From CBDCYN01 sp965224205 (GTDB lineage: Bacteria > Planctomycetota > Phycisphaerae > Phycisphaerales > Phycisphaeraceae): a stretch of DNA of 64,000 nt. Positions within the stretch are counted from its first letter, which is position 1. Every line of letters begins with the position of its first letter. The position numbers and the translations under genes are program-made. Below are positions 15,354 to 24,068 of the stretch, in pieces. Under the pieces are notes generated by a model. That model did no database searches. It was not told where the DNA came from and saw only the letters and a list, made by a program, of their open reading frames with translations. The stretch is from NCBI GenBank assembly GCA_965224205.1, contig CBDCYN010000023.1:248001-312000 (forward strand), given 5' to 3'.

Positions 15354-16388
15354 TTAGTTGACGCTGATCGAGCCCGCCAGCTGGATCGATCCAGTCGGTT
15401 GGGGCACCCCCCCGGCCGGCTCGTCGGTCACCGCGGCCATCGCGATCGGCCCGATGTCCTGAGGCAGGTTCACGATCAGGGAGCTGCGACCGCCTTCGTC
15501 GACATCAAATGTCCCGGCGGGGATCTTTTCCTGTTCAGCAGTGATGATCCACAACTCGTAGGTCTTGCCCTGCTCAGCTGGTTTCAAACCGTCGGTGTAG
15601 AAATGCCACACCTGCCGGTCGTGATCCCAGAATAGCCGACCCCAGGCCCCTTCAGGCTGGGTGGGGGTGCCTTCCAACGACGCGACGGTCAGCCGGCGGG
15701 CGCCGAGCAGGTTCTTGGTCAAGCTGGCTGTGCGAACTTTACTCTGGAGCTTCTCGACCATCTGGCGGGCATGGGCTGCTTCTCGATTGGCGCGATGAAC
15801 CTTAGCCTGGAGATCGTCGACCATCTGCCACGCCGACAAGACCTCGTCGCGGGCGATCTGCTGCTCCTGCTTCGCGTGGCGCAGCTCGCTCTCGATCCGG
15901 ACCGTGGTGCGCTGGATGGACTGCACCTGGTCTTCGAGGTGATCGATCTTCTCCTGGCGCGCTGCCAGGTTGATCCGTAACGCCTGGATCTGCTGCTGCT
16001 GACGGGTCATCGGCCGGTTCATCACAGCCCAGGTGACCAGCACCGCGACTGCGGCGGCAGCGGCGGGCAAGAACAGCTTCCAGACCACCCCCGGCGGCTG
16101 GTCATCCGGCGGTGCTTCGTCAAAATCAGGCGGGGGGATCCAGGGGGGCGCAGCGGGCTTGGCGGCGGCTTCGATCTGGTCCATAAGCCTGGACTTGACG
16201 TGCGCGGGCGGGGCCACCGGGTCCAGCGACAGCGGCAGGTTCGCCAGGGTCGCCTCGGCCTCGGCTAGGTAACCGGCGCACCGGGGGCAGCCCGACTGGA
16301 GCCGGTCTCGGACCAGCTGCTGCTGATCGTCATCGAGTTGCCCCAGCAGGTAAAGGGGCATCAGGTCTCGTAGGTCGTCGTCGTTCAT
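15354..16388 (-). CDS. Anti-sigma factor, RskA-like, single membrane pass
   Basis: 344 residues. The N-terminal anti-sigma domain (DLMPLYLLGQLDDDQQQLVRDRLQSG) includes CPRC near 34-37. A Pro-rich linker is followed by one transmembrane segment near 110-130 (LFLPAAAAAVAVLVTWAVM). After that comes a long coiled coil (about 135-225, heptads of QQQIQALRINLAARQEKIDHL type). The C-terminal exported domain matches the anti-sigma-K factor RskA family (LFWDHDRQVWHFYTDGLKPAEQGKTYELWIIT). It presumably holds the upstream sigma factor at the membrane until a signal triggers release. Its ATG overlaps the sigma gene stop (ATGA), indicating translational coupling. Confidence 0.88.
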   Translation of the reverse strand: MNDDDLRDLMPLYLLGQLDDDQQQLVRDRLQSGCPRCAGYLAEAEATLANLPLSLDPVAPPAHVKSRLMDQIEAAAKPAAPPWIPPPDFDEAPPDDQPPGVVWKLFLPAAAAAVAVLVTWAVMNRPMTRQQQQIQALRINLAARQEKIDHLEDQVQSIQRTTVRIESELRHAKQEQQIARDEVLSAWQMVDDLQAKVHRANREAAHARQMVEKLQSKVRTASLTKNLLGARRLTVASLEGTPTQPEGAWGRLFWDHDRQVWHFYTDGLKPAEQGKTYELWIITAEQEKIPAGTFDVDEGGRSSLIVNLPQDIGPIAMAAVTDEPAGGVPQPTGSIQLAGSISVN

Positions 16389-17008
16389 GCCTGACCGGTT
16401 TCGTCCATAGGAGTATTGAGCGTATCGCGTAAACGGATGATCCCCTGGCGGATCCAGGTCTTGACCGTACCCAGCGGGGACTGGAGCCTCTCGGCGATCT
16501 GGCTGTGGGTTAACCCCTCGTAATAGGCCAATTCGATCGCCTGTCGCTGCGACGCGTCCAACCGCGTTAAGGCTTCATGAACCCGCGCTCGCTGCTCCCT
16601 CAGCACGGCCGCCTGCTCTGGCAGGGAGGTATCCGACACCCGGCTGGCCATCTGACCTAGCTGATCGGCATCCACGGACACCACGGGCCTCGCGGCGTGT
16701 CGACGCAGCTTGTCGATCGCCCGGCTACGCGCGACCGTCATTAGATAAGTACGTGGAGCAGCGCGCGAAGGATGGTAGCGATCCGAACGTTGCCATATTT
16801 CCTTGAAGACGTCGATCATGGCTTCTTCGGCGTCTTCAGGTTTTCGCAAGACCCGCATGCATAAAGCATAGACCAACCCGCTGTAACGGTCGTATAAAGC
16901 GCTAAATGCGGATCGATCCGATCGGGCAATCCCTTGCATAAGCGTCCAATCGTCTGGCTGGGCCATCGGCGAGTCAGAGACCGGGGTTGAACTGCTGTCG
17001 ATGGTCAT
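16385..17008 (-). CDS. ECF RNA polymerase sigma factor (SigK-like)
   Basis: 207 residues. Region 2 spans about 25-100 (FSALYDRYSGLVYALCMRVL, DAEEAMIDVFKEIWQ, RTYLMTVARSRAIDKLRR); region 4 about 140-200 (LTRLDASQRQAIELAYYEGL, HSQIAERLQSPLGTVKTWIRQG). It directs RNA polymerase to a stress or envelope regulon. It is the first gene of a two-gene operon with the RskA-like anti-sigma factor (4-bp overlap), which fits the SigK/RskA arrangement. The target promoters are unknown. The start ATG 17008 is the first in frame; a later Met at residue 15 is possible. Confidence 0.93.
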   Translation of the reverse strand: MTIDSSSTPVSDSPMAQPDDWTLMQGIARSDRSAFSALYDRYSGLVYALCMRVLRKPEDAEEAMIDVFKEIWQRSDRYHPSRAAPRTYLMTVARSRAIDKLRRHAARPVVSVDADQLGQMASRVSDTSLPEQAAVLREQRARVHEALTRLDASQRQAIELAYYEGLTHSQIAERLQSPLGTVKTWIRQGIIRLRDTLNTPMDETGQA

Positions 17009-17445
17009 ACGTCCCTGCCAGCCGTAGACTTGGTCTGAATACTCGACTCGGGTGTATCCCCCACCGGTGGCGGGTCCGCTCGTGGGGAGTATCCAGGACC
17101 TTTGACCCCCGCACCGGCGGGGAAACAGTCCGTGACACGCTACGGAACTCCCAAGCGAGTGTTCAGGCGACGCCTAGGTTGACGCTTATTGTTGTCTGGG
17201 CAACAACGCACGTCAATCTTCCCACCTTGGGGCGCCGTGCACGGATTATGATAAATCGTTTCCGAACAGACACGAGTTGCGACTGGAGTTGCAATCTGTG
17301 CGGCAAAACCGCTAGCTGCGGGCTGGCCCACCCGCAGCCGAAGTTTTCGATGATCAGGTGCCCCCTTTTGTTCTTCACTCACCTCAACGGGACAAGCTGG
17401 GAAAAAGGACCGAGCCCACACAACGATCGGCCGGTTGCCATCCCG
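17009..17445. other. 437-bp gap between giant kinase and ECF sigma gene
   Basis: It contains GC-rich short palindromes (CCACCGGTGG near 17063 and CCCCGCACCGGCGGGG near 17115), which may be operators for the sigma operon, and the hairpin E4 (17311-17340). No gene is supported. Confidence 0.5.
17301..17390. repeat. Twin-hairpin element, copy E4 (divergent)
   Basis: AGCTGCGGGctgg and CCCACCCGCAGC form a strong stem. Flanking sequence resembles elements near 34411, 36787 and 47892 only in this hairpin and its AGCTGCGGGCT core. It lies just downstream of the kinase stop on the minus strand. Confidence 0.4.
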
Positions 17446-20400
17446 CTACGCGGACGATCTTCCGTCGGGGAAGGCGACCCAGAACGTCGCCCCTTCACCG
17501 GGTTGTGATTCCACCCACGCCCTGCCGCCGTGGGCTTCGGCGATACGCCTGACAATCGCCAAACCGACCCCGGTGCCGTCTCGGTTGGTGTCGAGCCGCT
17601 GGAACAGGTCGAAGATCTTGTCGTGATATTTCGGATGGATCCCCGTGCCATGATCGCGGACAAACAACAAGACTTCGCCCCCGTCGACGTGGCCGCCGGC
17701 CTGGATCCGTGATCGCGGCTTGGCGCAACCGTATTTCAGGGCGTTGAGGACCAGGTTCTCGAACAGCTGCCACAACCGGTTGCGATCGGCTGTGACCGTG
17801 GGGGGACCGGGCTGGACCTCGAACACGGCTTGCTGGCTCGCGAAACGGTCCGATAGGTTCTCGTGTATCTCGCCCAGCAGTGTCGCGGTGTCGACCCGTT
17901 GTGGATCGAACCGCACCCGCCCGATCCGGCTGTAATCAAGGAGGTCCGTGATGCTGCGCTTCATCCGGATCGCCGCTCGGTTCACGCGCAGGAACATGTC
18001 CTCGAGCTCGGTCGTGTCCCCGCGCTGCAGCTTCTTCTTGATATGGCCGGTATAACCGAGGATGGTCACCAAAGGGGATTGCAAATCGTGCGAGGCCGCG
18101 AAGATGAACTGCTCGAGATCACGGTTCTTGTGCTCAAGCTCGGTGACGGTTTGGGCCAGCTGGACCTGGGTCTGCTTCTTTTCGGTGATGTCCTCGGAGA
18201 TCCCCAGCAGATACTTCGGGGTCCCATGATCATCGAGGATCGGCACCTTCAGGGTCCGCAACAAGCGTGTGCCCTGATTCCGAGTGTGGATCGTTTCCTC
18301 GGGGATCTCAATCAATGCCTTGCCCTGGAGGACCTGCCGGTCCTGGCGGGTGAAAAACTCGGCCTCGTCCAGCGGGAAAAAGTCGAAATCATTCTTGCCG
18401 ATCAGATCCTCACGGGGATAGCCCACCAGCTGCTCACCGGCGCGATTGAACCGCACAAACCGCAGCTCGTTGACGTCCTTCACGAAGATCATGTGCGGGA
18501 TCGTCTCGATAAGCGAATCGAGGAACCGGTTGGTCTGGCGGAGGTTCTCCTCCTGCTTCTTACGCTCGGTCACGTCCTGGAAGAAGATCGACAATCCATT
18601 AGGCGATGGGTAGATACGGTTGTAAAACCAACGGCCCCACGGGGCGTAGTAGTCTTCAAAGTGGACGACTTCTTGGTCGGCCACCGCTTTTTCGTAGGCT
18701 CCACGGAACGGCTGAGCCGCCCCTTCGGGGAACTCGGTCCAGATGTGCTTGCCGATCAGATCTCCCGGTTTCCTATTTATTAATTCGGCGGCTTTTTGGT
18801 TTACATAGGTGTACCGCCAGTCCCGATCCAGGGCCACGAACCCGTCGGAGATCCGCTCGATGATGTCGACGATTTTCTGATGAGACGCCTCGGCATCCGC
18901 CCGGGCCGACTGCTCCCGCTTCATCATGGCTGCCAGCTGATCGTCCCGCTCTTTCCGATCGGTGATATCTTCCACCACGGCGACGTGGAACCTTCCTTGT
19001 GGGGGGTCGATCACCGCGGACGTCACCTTGCCCCATTTCACGGCCCCGTCTTTGTGGATGTACCGCTTCTCCAAGGTGATCGCCCTGGTCTCGCCGCTGG
19101 CTAAAGCCCGCATCCTCTCATGACTCACCCCCCAGTCGTCGCGGTGCGTGATATCCCGGACGCTCATACCCTCGAGTTCTGATCCGCTGTATCCGAGGAA
19201 CCGACATATCTGCGGATTGACCCGAAGAAACCGGTGGTCCTGATCAAGGTGGGCGATCCCGACCCCCGCGTAATCGAACAACGTTTTGTAGCGTTCCTCG
19301 CTTTCACGTAGATCTTGCTCGATTTTCTTGCGTTTGGTCACATCCCGGTGCGACCCGGCCATCCGCACCGGCTTGCCAGCCTGGTCACGGACCGCGACCC
19401 CACGTGCATGGATCCACCGGTACCGACCGTCTTGGGCCATCATCCGGAACTCGACGTCGTAAGGGGCGTCGTGCTCGAAGTGACGTTGCAGGGCCTCTAA
19501 GATCCCCGGTTTGTCCTCGGGGTGCAGCCGCGACTCCCACGCCTCGTACTCGTTGGGCAGCTCGTGGTCTTCGTAACCCAGCTGCTCCTTCCACCGCGGG
19601 GAATACCACACCTGCCCACCGGCGATGTCCCAATCCCACAGCCCGTCCTGAGACCCCGCGACCGCCAGATCGAAACGCTCCTGACTGCGACGCAGGGCCT
19701 CCTCAGACCGTTTGCGTTCGATCACCCTGCCCAGCATCGTGCCGAGGTATGTGACGGTCTCGAGCAGCTGGGGGTCCGGATCGATCGGGTCCTCGGCAAA
19801 GAATTCCAGCACGGCCGCCACGTCGGATCCGATCAACACGGGAAAAGCAAAGCCCGCCCGCACCCCCAGGTCATCGGCGGATCGGGCCCGGGGGAAGTTC
19901 ATGTCCCGGGTCACGTCGATGATCCACGCCGGTCGGCCGCTGGCCAAAACCCGTCCCGGCAAACCGATCCCAGCCGCGAGCTGGCTGCGCTCAGTAACCC
20001 GCCGCAGCGGCTCGAAACGCCGCGGGTCGTCCAGGTGCCAGATCGTCGCCGGCGACAGGCCCGGGCCGGTGTCGTCGCTAAAATAGACGTGGCCGATCGG
20101 CCACCCGGTCGACCTGCACACCTCATCGAGCGCCGTCTGCATCGCCTCATCGACGTCCGCCGCTTCGTTGGCCGCGACCGCGATCGACTGCAGCAGCTGC
20201 ACGTCAGTGTTCTTGCGGTGAAGAGATTCCTCAGCCCGTTTCAGCTCGGTGATGTCGTCGTGAACGATCACCACCCGGACCGGGCCGTCTCCCTGAAAAC
20301 GGGTCACGCGGGCGATGCACCAACGCTCTTCTCCCGGAGAATGACACGAGTATTCGAGTGAAAACTCCGGCTTCTGGCCGGCGATGACCGACCGGATCCC

Positions 20401-22671
20401 CGCGGCGATCAGGCCCGCTTCTTTCGAACAGTCGCCGACCGTTTGGTCGCACACCGCCAAGTAACTGGCCCCCTCGCACAGCTGCTGCTGGTTGAGGCAC
20501 CTCTCGGCCCCGAAGTCTCTCCACGCCTGATTCACCGCCAGGATCGTCCCGTGTTCATCGAGGATCGCCAGGTGTCCACGCAGCGCATCGATCGTCGAAC
20601 GTGCAAAGCGTTCGGACTCCGCCAGCGCCAACTCCGCCTCTTTACGCTCGGTGATGTCGACCACTGTCCCGATCATCCGTTTGGGCCTGCCCTGGGGGCC
20701 ACGCATCACGACCCCGTCTTCGTGGACGTAACGCACCTGGCCGTCGGGGCGGACAACCCGGTGATCGATGCTGTAGGCCGAATCGCATTGGACCGCGTCG
20801 TCGACCCGTTGCTGAACGAACCGTCGGTCCTCGGGGTGCACGGCTTCGAGAAACGCGTCGTAGGAAGCCCCAAACTGATCGGGATCGACTCCAAAGATGC
20901 GATAGATCTCATCGGACCAATACAGGTTGTCCGTGACGATCTCCCAGTCCCAGAAACCCAGCCGAGCCACCCGCTGCGCCTGAAGCAGCCGTTTCTCGTT
21001 TTCTTGGAGGGCTTTTTCCGCGACCCGTTGCTGATGGCGGACGTTGGCTTCCTGGATCGCGATCCTCAGGAACTCGGCAACGGCCCGCAGCGTGGTGAAC
21101 TCGTGGTTGGTCCAGGCGTGGGGCGTGGGGGCGTCGAAACAGATCAACCCGACCAGCTGATCGCTGTGGGTCAAAGGCACGTCCATGACGGCCCTGGCCC
21201 CGCTGCTGCGGAGCGTCTCGGCGATCCGCGCGAGCCGGTCATCGTGGTCGACATCTTCGACGACCACGGCTTCGCGTCGGATCAGGGCGTCTAGGTACGC
21301 CGGGGCCACCGTCAGGTCCGCCTCGGTCCCGGTGATCGACGGCATCGACGACGGCTGGTACGACCGGGTGATCGACAGCATCCCCTCGGAGCCGATCGTC
21401 CCGTAACACACCCGGTAATCGGAGAAATATTCGTGCACCCGTGCGAGGGTTTCATCGAGCAGCTGCGGGATCGGGGTCTGTGCGTTCACCGCCGCTGTCA
21501 ATAGGTTCATCAGCTCCAGGCGTTGGGTCTTTTCCCGCAGCGCCTGCTGGTCCTGCCTGCGGGTGGTGATGTCTTCGCAGACGATCAAGACCACCGGTCG
21601 GCCATCGCCGGTGTCCGAGACCCGTGCGGTCTCCTTGACCCACATCGTGTGCCCGTCGCGGTGGACCTTGCGGAACTCCCACCCCCCCACGATGTGCGGT
21701 TTCTTCAGACACGCCCCGATCGCCTCGCGCACCGCGTCGCGGTCGTCTTCGTGAAATACGTCCAGGACGCACCGCCCCGTAAGGTCACGCGGGGAGTAGC
21801 CGAGTTGCCCCGCCCCGTATCGGTTGACCGACAGCACCGTCAGCTGCGACGAAACCGTGAAATACATCGACGGGATGGCGTCGTACATCACGCGGAAGCG
21901 CTGCTCACTGCACGACAGCTGATCGAGGGTATCGTTGAGGGTCTCGGCGAGGGTTCCGATCTCGTCGCGGCCCAGAACCGGCGCCACGGTGTCGGGATCC
22001 CCCTGTCCCCGACGGTTCACGGCCGCCGTGATGGCCGCGGCGGGGCGGATCACCAACCGGCTAATGAACCCATAGGCAACCGCGGTGAACAACAGGATCG
22101 TCCCCAGCAAGACCCCGCTGGTCAGCCACGCCAGGTGCGCCGCCTGCTGGCGGATCGGAGCAGCGTCGAGCAGCAGCCCGACGGCGCCACGGGCGAAATG
22201 ACCCTCAGGGTCGTTCGAAGCCGCCGCCAGCAGTGGGACGGTCAGGTTGAACTCAACCCGGTCGGGGTCTAGCCGCGTGTGCTCTCGTCGCGTCTGACCG
22301 GCTTGGGTCAACGCCCCCCCCAGGTCTTCATCGGGAAGCTGATCCACGGGTTGGTCCCGCCAGGCGTGACGCGAACACGCGATCACCCGTGACGGCTGCC
22401 CACCGCAGACCACCACCAAAGCCACGTCCGGCTCGGCCCCGAGCGCGGATACGAACCGCTGAAGCTGCGGCAGCTCGACGCCCGAACCAGCGGCGTAATC
22501 CACCACGTGCGTCAGCGCCAGTGCGCGGCGTTGAGCCTGCTCAAAGATCCTGCTAGAAAAAAAATGATGGATCAACCAGGTCCCGGTGATCGCCAAGACC
22601 AGGCCCAGCAGAGCCAGCGGGACCAGCAACTTCGTCCGCAGCGAACGGTATTTCCCGTCAGGAGATTTCAT
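17446..22671 (-). CDS. Very large membrane-bound multi-PAS/GAF sensor histidine kinase
   Basis: About 1741 residues. Order: TM1 (14-36, LLVPLALLGLVLAITGTWLI), exported sensor (about 37-175), TM2 (about 180-203), HAMP, PAS (MYDAIPSMYFTVSS), GAF, two PAS, a second GAF (TGWPIGHVYFS...GLPGRVLASGRPAW), four more PAS, HisKA with phospho-accepting His in FAASHDLQSPLVTILGY, and a HATPase with DHGTGI and GTGVGLAIVRRIAEAHGG. No receiver domain is attached and no response regulator is adjacent. The ATG at 22671 overlaps the stop of the upstream substrate-binding protein gene (TGATG), so the pair is translationally coupled; an open frame upstream to 22713 lies inside that gene. The substrate-binding lipoprotein may present a ligand to the exported sensor segment (inference). 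Confidence 0.93.
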   Translation of the reverse strand: MKSPDGKYRSLRTKLLVPLALLGLVLAITGTWLIHHFFSSRIFEQAQRRALALTHVVDYAAGSGVELPQLQRFVSALGAEPDVALVVVCGGQPSRVIACSRHAWRDQPVDQLPDEDLGGALTQAGQTRREHTRLDPDRVEFNLTVPLLAAASNDPEGHFARGAVGLLLDAAPIRQQAAHLAWLTSGVLLGTILLFTAVAYGFISRLVIRPAAAITAAVNRRGQGDPDTVAPVLGRDEIGTLAETLNDTLDQLSCSEQRFRVMYDAIPSMYFTVSSQLTVLSVNRYGAGQLGYSPRDLTGRCVLDVFHEDDRDAVREAIGACLKKPHIVGGWEFRKVHRDGHTMWVKETARVSDTGDGRPVVLIVCEDITTRRQDQQALREKTQRLELMNLLTAAVNAQTPIPQLLDETLARVHEYFSDYRVCYGTIGSEGMLSITRSYQPSSMPSITGTEADLTVAPAYLDALIRREAVVVEDVDHDDRLARIAETLRSSGARAVMDVPLTHSDQLVGLICFDAPTPHAWTNHEFTTLRAVAEFLRIAIQEANVRHQQRVAEKALQENEKRLLQAQRVARLGFWDWEIVTDNLYWSDEIYRIFGVDPDQFGASYDAFLEAVHPEDRRFVQQRVDDAVQCDSAYSIDHRVVRPDGQVRYVHEDGVVMRGPQGRPKRMIGTVVDITERKEAELALAESERFARSTIDALRGHLAILDEHGTILAVNQAWRDFGAERCLNQQQLCEGASYLAVCDQTVGDCSKEAGLIAAGIRSVIAGQKPEFSLEYSCHSPGEERWCIARVTRFQGDGPVRVVIVHDDITELKRAEESLHRKNTDVQLLQSIAVAANEAADVDEAMQTALDEVCRSTGWPIGHVYFSDDTGPGLSPATIWHLDDPRRFEPLRRVTERSQLAAGIGLPGRVLASGRPAWIIDVTRDMNFPRARSADDLGVRAGFAFPVLIGSDVAAVLEFFAEDPIDPDPQLLETVTYLGTMLGRVIERKRSEEALRRSQERFDLAVAGSQDGLWDWDIAGGQVWYSPRWKEQLGYEDHELPNEYEAWESRLHPEDKPGILEALQRHFEHDAPYDVEFRMMAQDGRYRWIHARGVAVRDQAGKPVRMAGSHRDVTKRKKIEQDLRESEERYKTLFDYAGVGIAHLDQDHRFLRVNPQICRFLGYSGSELEGMSVRDITHRDDWGVSHERMRALASGETRAITLEKRYIHKDGAVKWGKVTSAVIDPPQGRFHVAVVEDITDRKERDDQLAAMMKREQSARADAEASHQKIVDIIERISDGFVALDRDWRYTYVNQKAAELINRKPGDLIGKHIWTEFPEGAAQPFRGAYEKAVADQEVVHFEDYYAPWGRWFYNRIYPSPNGLSIFFQDVTERKKQEENLRQTNRFLDSLIETIPHMIFVKDVNELRFVRFNRAGEQLVGYPREDLIGKNDFDFFPLDEAEFFTRQDRQVLQGKALIEIPEETIHTRNQGTRLLRTLKVPILDDHGTPKYLLGISEDITEKKQTQVQLAQTVTELEHKNRDLEQFIFAASHDLQSPLVTILGYTGHIKKKLQRGDTTELEDMFLRVNRAAIRMKRSITDLLDYSRIGRVRFDPQRVDTATLLGEIHENLSDRFASQQAVFEVQPGPPTVTADRNRLWQLFENLVLNALKYGCAKPRSRIQAGGHVDGGEVLLFVRDHGTGIHPKYHDKIFDLFQRLDTNRDGTGVGLAIVRRIAEAHGGRAWVESQPGEGATFWVAFPDGRSSA

Positions 22672-23714
22672 CACCTGCCCAAGGCGATCGTCACAGGCTC
22701 CCGGTCGATGCAACCCGCCGCATCCACCGCTTCCCCGAGCTGGCCTGCCGACCGCATGATCTTGACGGTCCGATGGATCGCTTGTTCGAGGCCGCCGCCG
22801 GCTTCCAAAAAGCGCGCCTGCTCTTCGAGTCTCACGACGTGAACGTCTTCTTCGATCACCCGTCTTAGGTCCTCGGGGCGGATCCCCTCCCGAGCGGCCA
22901 TGATACCGTACGACTCTTCGGGGTGTTCAGCGGCGTAGGCCACCGCTCGGTCGAAGGCGCGGACGATCCCCGCGGCGTCTTGGCCACGGTCGGCAAGCAG
23001 TTCCTCGGCCATGCACAGCAGGTCGACGATCTCACCGGGGATCTGCCGGCTGGTGAAAATCACCCCCAAGGTCTTGTCCTTAAGCAGGCTTACCGTAAAC
23101 GGCGGGTACGAAACCACCGCGTCCGCTTCGGCGCGGTCCATGACCTCTTGGATGCGGTAGGGATCGGTTTCGACGAGCTCGATATCCTCGAACGTCAAGC
23201 CGGCGATTTCTAAAGCACGGGCCAGGACATACAGATTGATCGACCCCGGCTCGACCGCCACGCGTTTGCCCCGCAGATCCGCGACCCCCGTGATCGGGGC
23301 CTTGGCGACGATTGCATCCCCTCCGTTCGAAAAGTCAAGCACCGAGAAAACCCGGCACGCCGACCCGGGAAGGCGGCGCAGCTCAAGGAACTCGATCAGG
23401 GTACAAGTGACGACATCGATCTGCCCCCGCTGATAGGCGCTGGTGATGTCCCCTAAGGCGTTGAGCTCGACCAGCTGCACGTCGACCCCCTCGTCCGCGA
23501 AAAATCCCTTCTGTTGAGCGAGGTAGAGGAATTCATAGACCGGCCACGGATTGATCATGACCCGGATCGGCCGTGCGTCGTGGCCGCAGCTGGTCGCTAG
23601 GAAAACCGACCCACACACCACCGCCGCAGCTATGACCCTTTTCCCCCACTGTACAGCCGCCACTCCGAGCTGACGCGGTGCCAGCACGCCCATCATGATG
23701 CGACGGTATCTCAT
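22671..23714 (-). CDS. ABC-type substrate-binding lipoprotein, NMT1/THI5-like (SsuA/TauA/ThiY superfamily)
   Basis: About 347 residues. Signal peptide with lipobox FLATSC near residue 44, then the family body: IRVMINPWPVYEFLYLAQQKG, DEGVDVQLVELNALGDITSA, RGQIDVVTC, FSNGGDAIVA, DLRGKRVAVEPGSINLYVLA, ELVETDPYRIQEVMDRAEAD. The fold binds small ligands such as sulfonates, nitrate or pyrimidine precursors; the ligand here is unknown. No permease or ATPase gene accompanies it. Instead the stop codon overlaps the kinase ATG, suggesting a sensory role. ATG 23714 was chosen because the upstream extension to 23834 lacks signal-peptide character; Met at 23696 is possible. Confidence 0.85.
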   Translation of the reverse strand: MRYRRIMMGVLAPRQLGVAAVQWGKRVIAAAVVCGSVFLATSCGHDARPIRVMINPWPVYEFLYLAQQKGFFADEGVDVQLVELNALGDITSAYQRGQIDVVTCTLIEFLELRRLPGSACRVFSVLDFSNGGDAIVAKAPITGVADLRGKRVAVEPGSINLYVLARALEIAGLTFEDIELVETDPYRIQEVMDRAEADAVVSYPPFTVSLLKDKTLGVIFTSRQIPGEIVDLLCMAEELLADRGQDAAGIVRAFDRAVAYAAEHPEESYGIMAAREGIRPEDLRRVIEEDVHVVRLEEQARFLEAGGGLEQAIHRTVKIMRSAGQLGEAVDAAGCIDREPVTIALGR

Positions 23715-24068
23715 TGGACGCCTGACCCCCTTTGCTCTGTGTCCGTGCCCCCAAACGATGCACGCACCCATCACGAGCTTTGGCACGGTACCCCAGGGAG
23801 CCGTTCTATGGCCCCGGAAAGAGACGCTGCTCATGAGTCGCCATGGACATCCGCTTTACACCCCGCCCTTCACCAGTGACAAGGTTCTGTCATTGGGGTG
23901 ATCCCCTTCCTAGATGAAGTTACGCCACCGGTCTGGTACGCAGCCACCACCAATCCCGGGGACAACAGGATCACCGACACGGCACTTCGCATACACGAGG
24001 CGCTTACCAAAAAATGAAAATAACACAATCCTCACAGCTCGCAAGGCCCTTACGTCGCGGTCCCGGGT
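23715..24068. other. 354-bp gap upstream of the substrate-binding protein
   Basis: The gap lies between the symporter stop and the lipoprotein start. No repeat of the families listed here and no gene was recognised. Confidence 0.4.

Noticed and set aside
17863..18783. 306-residue open frame opposite the giant kinase
   Set aside because: An antisense shadow; kinase domains on the other strand are continuous.
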